Assembly: GCA_019137255.1 (NCBI GenBank)
Contig: WPDH01000349.1
Span: 26,150-90,149 of the forward strand
Direction: 5' to 3'
Length of the DNA stretch: 64,000 bases
From: Corinectria fuckeliana
Taxonomy: Eukaryota; Ascomycota; Sordariomycetes; Hypocreales; Nectriaceae
Below the pieces are notes generated by a model. It saw only the letters and a program-made list of their open reading frames with translations, had not been told where the DNA came from and did not search any database. The first letter of the stretch is position 1; every line of letters starts with the position of its first letter. The position numbers and the translations under genes were made by a program. Of the stretch, positions 59,658-64,000 are shown piece by piece.

Positions 59658-61033
59658 GATTTATGCTGAGATTCAGAGACGGCTTTTAAGACGGGGGGAG
59701 CGTAGATGCGTTTTGATGATATTGAGGTAGAGATGGGGTTATAGGACTCTGGTGATCTGGATCATGTCTGTGCTGTATCTAGAAGCAGTCCGTCCAAGGC
59801 CTTATCCGGCAGGCAGCGAGCCACTGGTCTTCAGTAGGTCTGGTCGCGTAATTCGGAGATAGGCCTGGCCTATGGTTTGGGGTTCAGGATCCTTTTGTTT
59901 GGCGTTATGGTTCCAAGCTCAAGCGAGTGATGACGATGGTACCCTGTTGGATTGTGTGTGAAGGAAGGAAAAATTGCTGGCTAACCGCGCACAGTAGACA
60001 CTGTGTTGCTGGCCCTATCTTCCCTGTCATGTACAGTGCGAAGCCGCTACGATCAGCCCCGCTCACTAAGTATCCCTCATAAGCACGTCTATTCCAGGTT
60101 TATTTTTATTTTTATACCAGCTTTTGAATCTGCAATCAAGTCTTAGGAGCAGAGAAGGTCGAGGAGAATGACAGCCTTTAATGTGAAATAATTGGGTGAC
60201 CTAGATAAACACGGAGAATCGCCCTACCAATTATTCTCTGCCACTAATTTGGAGGCTTTACCCGCGCTTGAAATCGTCCAAGTGAGGGGCAGATCATGCT
60301 CTAGAGCTGAGAGGCGTATGAGACATGGAGCGTGGCGAGTCCCTTTCTCTATCGCGTCTCACTTCACAGGACATTCATATAAGCGAGAGCTTTAATCCTT
60401 GATATCTTTTTTCTTTTGGCTACGGGATTGGCTACTCGCAACCAGATGCACCACCACTTGGCGGTGAATCAACCGCAGTTTCAAGGTTCGCCATCGCAGA
60501 AGCTCGGGTGCACTGGCACCGGCTTCCAAGCTGTAGCATTTCCCATCAAATGCCGACAAGCTTGCTTCGGCGACAGTCAAGCATGGGTCCTTTGAGCCTC
60601 GAGCACCACACATCATGATGTCCTTCGATTCTACATGAGCCCATCGACTCTCGCCGGCTCTGCTGCTCCCCTTCACGAGGTACGGATGGCCTCCTCTGCT
60701 TGCGCTTCTTCCTCCCTCTTCACTCTCAGGCTGGAGCTTTCAAGCTACCATAGGGCCTGTATACATTGCAAGGATGCTCCTCCTTCCTCACATAAATCCT
60801 TCAAGATAGATTAAAAAGACGCGGTGTCGGGGTGATATCATTCGGGGGTGGGGGTGTGCTTGACAGTCTAGCAGAACTGTGCCACATAGGGGGGGTAATA
60901 ACTGGGATATGTGCTTAAAGAGGTGGGGCTTTGCCCGAGCAAGCGAGGGCTGAAAGACATAACTGCATCACCGGGAATTCCCTAGAGCGAACAGAGGGTG
61001 CCGGGGTCCGGCGAACGCGAGACGCTAGACCCT
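59658..61033. other. Intergenic region between the DEAH helicase and importin alpha
   Basis: 1.4 kb with the promoter of the leftward helicase gene and the 3' side of the importin gene. A 94-codon minus-strand frame (60392-60676) has no domain. No feature is supported. Confidence 0.5.
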
Positions 61034-63077
61034 TTACATGTCCATCGAGTCACCTCCGTTGGCGAAGTTAAAGCCGCCGGACTGCTGGGCGTTGTTGGCA
61101 CCGAAGCCAAAGGTGCCGTTGGGGCCAGCGGGCTGTTGAGCCATACCCTCGTCGGCATTCTCCTCGTCATCAGAGAAGTACTTCTCGATGATGTTATAGG
61201 CCTTCATGTAAATCTCCTCATTGGCGTTGTTCTGGCAGTCGTGAATCTTCTCCATACCACCACACTCCTCGATGAAAAGGGCATAACGGTTGATGGACTC
61301 GGCACTATCACCGGCGGCCTGCTTGTCAAGGTCACCGATCTTGAGAATGTTCTCGAGACCGTCCAAAGCCACCTGGATGATCTTGTTATCGGGGCAGCCG
61401 AGAAGATCGCACAGGGGCTTGATACAGCCCTGGGAGACGAGGTATCGAATCTGCTCGGGTTTTTGCAGGCCGCCAGAGGTGGCGTTGCTGATGGCCCAGC
61501 AAGCCTCCTTACGGGTCTTAAGGTCACCGTTCTGGAGGAGGTGGATCAGAGGGGGGATGATGTTGGCGTCAACGACGGCCTGGATCTGGGACGAGTTGCC
61601 GGCGGTGATGTTGGAGATGGTCCAGCAAGCCTCCTTGCGAATACCGTCCTTAGTCGAGCTCAGGAGAGACAGGAGGCAGGGCAGAGCGCCGCAGTTGATG
61701 ATGACCTGTGTCTGGACATCGTCACCGGTTACAATGTTTCCGACGGATCGAAGGGCGGGGGTCTGGACGGAGGTAGAAGCATGCATGAGCAGCTCCACCA
61801 GGCGGCGAGGGATGCCAGCCTCGATAACAGCCTGTATCTTGTCGTTGGAGCCGTCCGAGAGGTAGGAAATAGCCCAACAAGCGTCAATCAAGACCTCGTC
61901 ATCTAAAGAGTAGACCAGCTTGGACAAGACAGGGAGGGCCGGAGCAATCTGCGGGGTTTAGCCTATGTGCATAAATGGTTCGATATGGTATATGAGCAAC
62001 TCACCGTATTCCAGTCGGGCTGGGGAGTCTTGCCTCGGCAGAAGTTGCTGAGAGTCCAGGTGGCGTTGCGAAGCATGCTGAGCTTACGGCTGTCGCCAAG
62101 CAAGTTCAGTAGGGGCTTGAGGGCACCACAGCTAAGGACATAGTCACGGCAGTGAGGGCTGTCACCGGCAATGTTACCGAGGGCCCAAACGGCTTGTTCC
62201 CGAACATCGGGCTCGGGGCTGGCGAGGAGCTCGACGAAGATGGGGACGGCACCGGCCTCAATGACAACCTGGGTCTGGGTAGCGGAACCAGAGGCGATGT
62301 TGGTCAGAGCCCATGCGGCCTCGAACTGGACCAGAGTGTGGGGGGATCGCAGAAACTCGACGAAACGGCTGACGACACCAGTCTTGATGACCTCCTCGAT
62401 AGGAGGGTTTCGCTCCTTGGAGAGCAGCTTTCGGAACTTGGTGGTGGACTGGATCTGAAGATCTATCTGTTCCGAGAAGACACCGGCGACCATTTGAGGG
62501 AGGTCCTCATTCAGCTAGCCCAAAAAAAGTCAGCACAGGTCATCTAAAACATCATCGCGAATCGACAGCGTAGCCAGGGGATGCCCTCTCATCCAGTTAC
62601 CCTAGGCAGTAGTGGAAGGGCCATTGGGTGGGACGTGAGTGAAGCCCATGTATGCTCAGGTCACACGGTGCCGGACTGTGGGGTGTAGGCATGTGTCTTT
62701 TCCCCCACATCGCTAGGCGGGAGAGACGAGAATGGTGGGCGAGCGAACAACGAGCTTTTGGCGGGAGGCAGCAAGGAGGCAGGCCGGCAGGCCATGGACG
62801 ATGGGTAGCGAAAGAGGGCTGATGAAAAGGAAAAGGCACATACCTGAGACTCTGTGGGAGCGGTATCATCGTCGCTGTCGGGTGCGGCACCAAGCGAAGC
62901 GCCAGGGCGGTTCTCACCGGTACCGATTCCTCGTCGCTTAGCCAAGTTCTCCTCACGCTTGGCCTTGCGGATCTCAACCTGCTGCTCCTCGCGGCGACGA
63001 CGGAGCTCCTCAGGCTTGAAGGTGTTCTTGGCCTTGAACTGAGTGCGGCGATGCTCGGGGATGTACCGCTCAGCCAT
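61034..63077 (-). CDS. Importin alpha (karyopherin alpha, SRP1 family)
   Basis: Three exons (63077-62844, 62514-62005, 61948-61034; introns of 329 and 56 bp) give 552 residues, the normal importin-alpha length. Residues 1-60 are the basic importin-beta-binding region (MAERYIPEHRRTQFKAKNTF, then FKPEELRRRREEQQVEIRKAKREE). Ten armadillo repeats follow, with repeated AAWALTNIASG, AVWALGNIAGD, ACWAISYLSDGS and ACWTISNITAGN blocks whose Trp-Asn pairs form the NLS groove. The tail is acidic, then Gly/Asn/Phe-rich, ending GGDSMDM. It binds nuclear-localisation signals and, with importin beta, carries cargo through the pore. The first intron is several times longer than the others in this window. Confidence 0.95.
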
Positions 63078-64000
63078 GGTGACTGATTTTGTTTTGGTCT
63101 CTGCTCAGGAGAGGGGCGGCGTTGGTAGGTGAACCGACAGCAAATTGTTGTGCGGGGGTGCGAACAAAAGTGTAGAGGATAGAAGAGGGAGGGGATGGCC
63201 CGACGTCAACGAAAACAGCCAGGCTCAGAAGACGTCTTCACGGCTGGTATGCGGGAGGCGGGGGAGGGTTGTGCCAGAGGGAGAAGGAATGGAGAGGAGA
63301 AGGAGGAAGATTTTTGTTGTTGTCGGGGAGGAGAGAGAGAGAAGATGGGGGGCAGAAAGGGTCGAGGGCGGCTTAGTCGAGTAAGGCAAGGGGCGGTTAG
63401 GTTGGTGGGAGGTGTGGAGGACGGACTGGGCATTTAGCGGCACCCATCAGTGGGCAGTCAAAGCAGTCAGTGAATGTTTACTGGGTGCCTAGGGGGGGGG
63501 GGGGGGGGGGGGGGGNNGGGGGGGGGGGGGTGGTGCTGTGCAGTTCGGTGCAGTCCCGTCGCTAACTAGCCCAAAAACAGCCATTGAAATTGTCTGGTGC
63601 AAAGTGACGGGTCGGGTGATCTCAGCCTCAGGCAGCAACGAGCCCTGATCTGCTTGCCTCTCTTTGCCTCTTCTGTGTGCTTCTTTCTTTGTGAGCTTCT
63701 TCGAGTGATTGCAAACTCGTAGCAAGCTGACGTCTCACAGTCACTTCCAGGTTAAGAGCCTCCAAGTACAGTTGCTTTCAACATTTAAGGTATTACGTAG
63801 CTAAGGTAATGCAGTGATTAAACTTACCCTGCGCCCTCGGAGACGCGAGATCAATCAGGTAGGCCTACGTCTACTTGTTTCCTTTGTGTGAGTTTATCCT
63901 TCCATTGGACACTCATTCGCATCCCCACCAAGAAATCACATGCCTTAACTATCAGTGCGAAAGAAGTGTTGGACACGTGATTGATCGTAAGTGGGTCTAA
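63078..64000. promoter_or_regulatory. Upstream region of importin alpha to the window end
   Basis: 920 bp presumed to hold the importin-alpha promoter. It carries GA-rich stretches (63180-63370) and a long poly-G run with two unresolved bases. No gene is seen between 63530 and the end. Confidence 0.5.
63492..63530. repeat. Poly-G run with two unresolved bases
   Basis: About 37 G residues surround two N at 63516-63517. Its length is probably not reliable and it may mark a contig join or a sequencing slip. Confidence 0.85.

Overview
The window is nuclear DNA from a filamentous ascomycete, most likely a Sordariomycete. The evidence is short introns (about 50-90 bp) with fungal splice sites, protein-coding genes on both strands, fungus-specific families (a GRG-1/CCG-1 small protein, a PL3 pectate lyase, a Neurospora-type kinesin-3), long gene-poor stretches between genes, and no operons. 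I could not assign a species. Twenty genes are supported, plus one weak candidate. Most needed their exons joined by hand, and in each joined model the exon lengths sum to a multiple of three.

Left part (1-37 kb, gene-poor): the 5' end of a probable Ndt80/PhoG-type regulator runs off the left edge. After about 9 kb without a recognisable gene come an RWD-RBR ubiquitin ligase with long poly-Q/poly-N tracts, a divergent dolichyl-diphosphate phosphatase (CAX4), a seven-transmembrane protein with a long cytoplasmic tail, the glucose-repressible grg-1/ccg-1 gene, an EBP/EXPERA sterol-isomerase-like protein, an NAD(H) kinase and a PfkB sugar kinase whose first 5' splice site looks damaged. About 8 kb of near-empty sequence follows (28.7-36.9 kb).

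Right part (37-63 kb, denser): a fungus-specific Q-rich protein with a conserved C-terminal block, LAS1 (rRNA processing), a ten-exon glyoxalase II, a centrin/calmodulin-like EF-hand protein, an eIF4E-family protein, a secreted PL3 pectate lyase, an unknown protein, a kinesin-3, a four-AT-hook HMGA-like protein, aprataxin/HNT3, a DHX57-type DEAH helicase, and importin alpha.

The genes are mostly housekeeping functions: ER lipid and sterol work, NADP supply, methylglyoxal detoxification, rRNA processing, translation, nuclear import, DNA repair and transport. Mixed in are a few regulated or accessory genes (grg-1, pectate lyase, the 7TM protein, the VIB-1-like regulator). I found no secondary-metabolite cluster, intact transposon, CRISPR array, tRNA or rRNA. 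The most unusual signals are structural: a dispersed family of TACTNNGTA palindromes confined to intergenic DNA, two in-frame stopless introns, a GC-AG intron in a gene whose first coding exon is only the ATG, a lost splice donor, and the prion-like tail of the RBR ligase.
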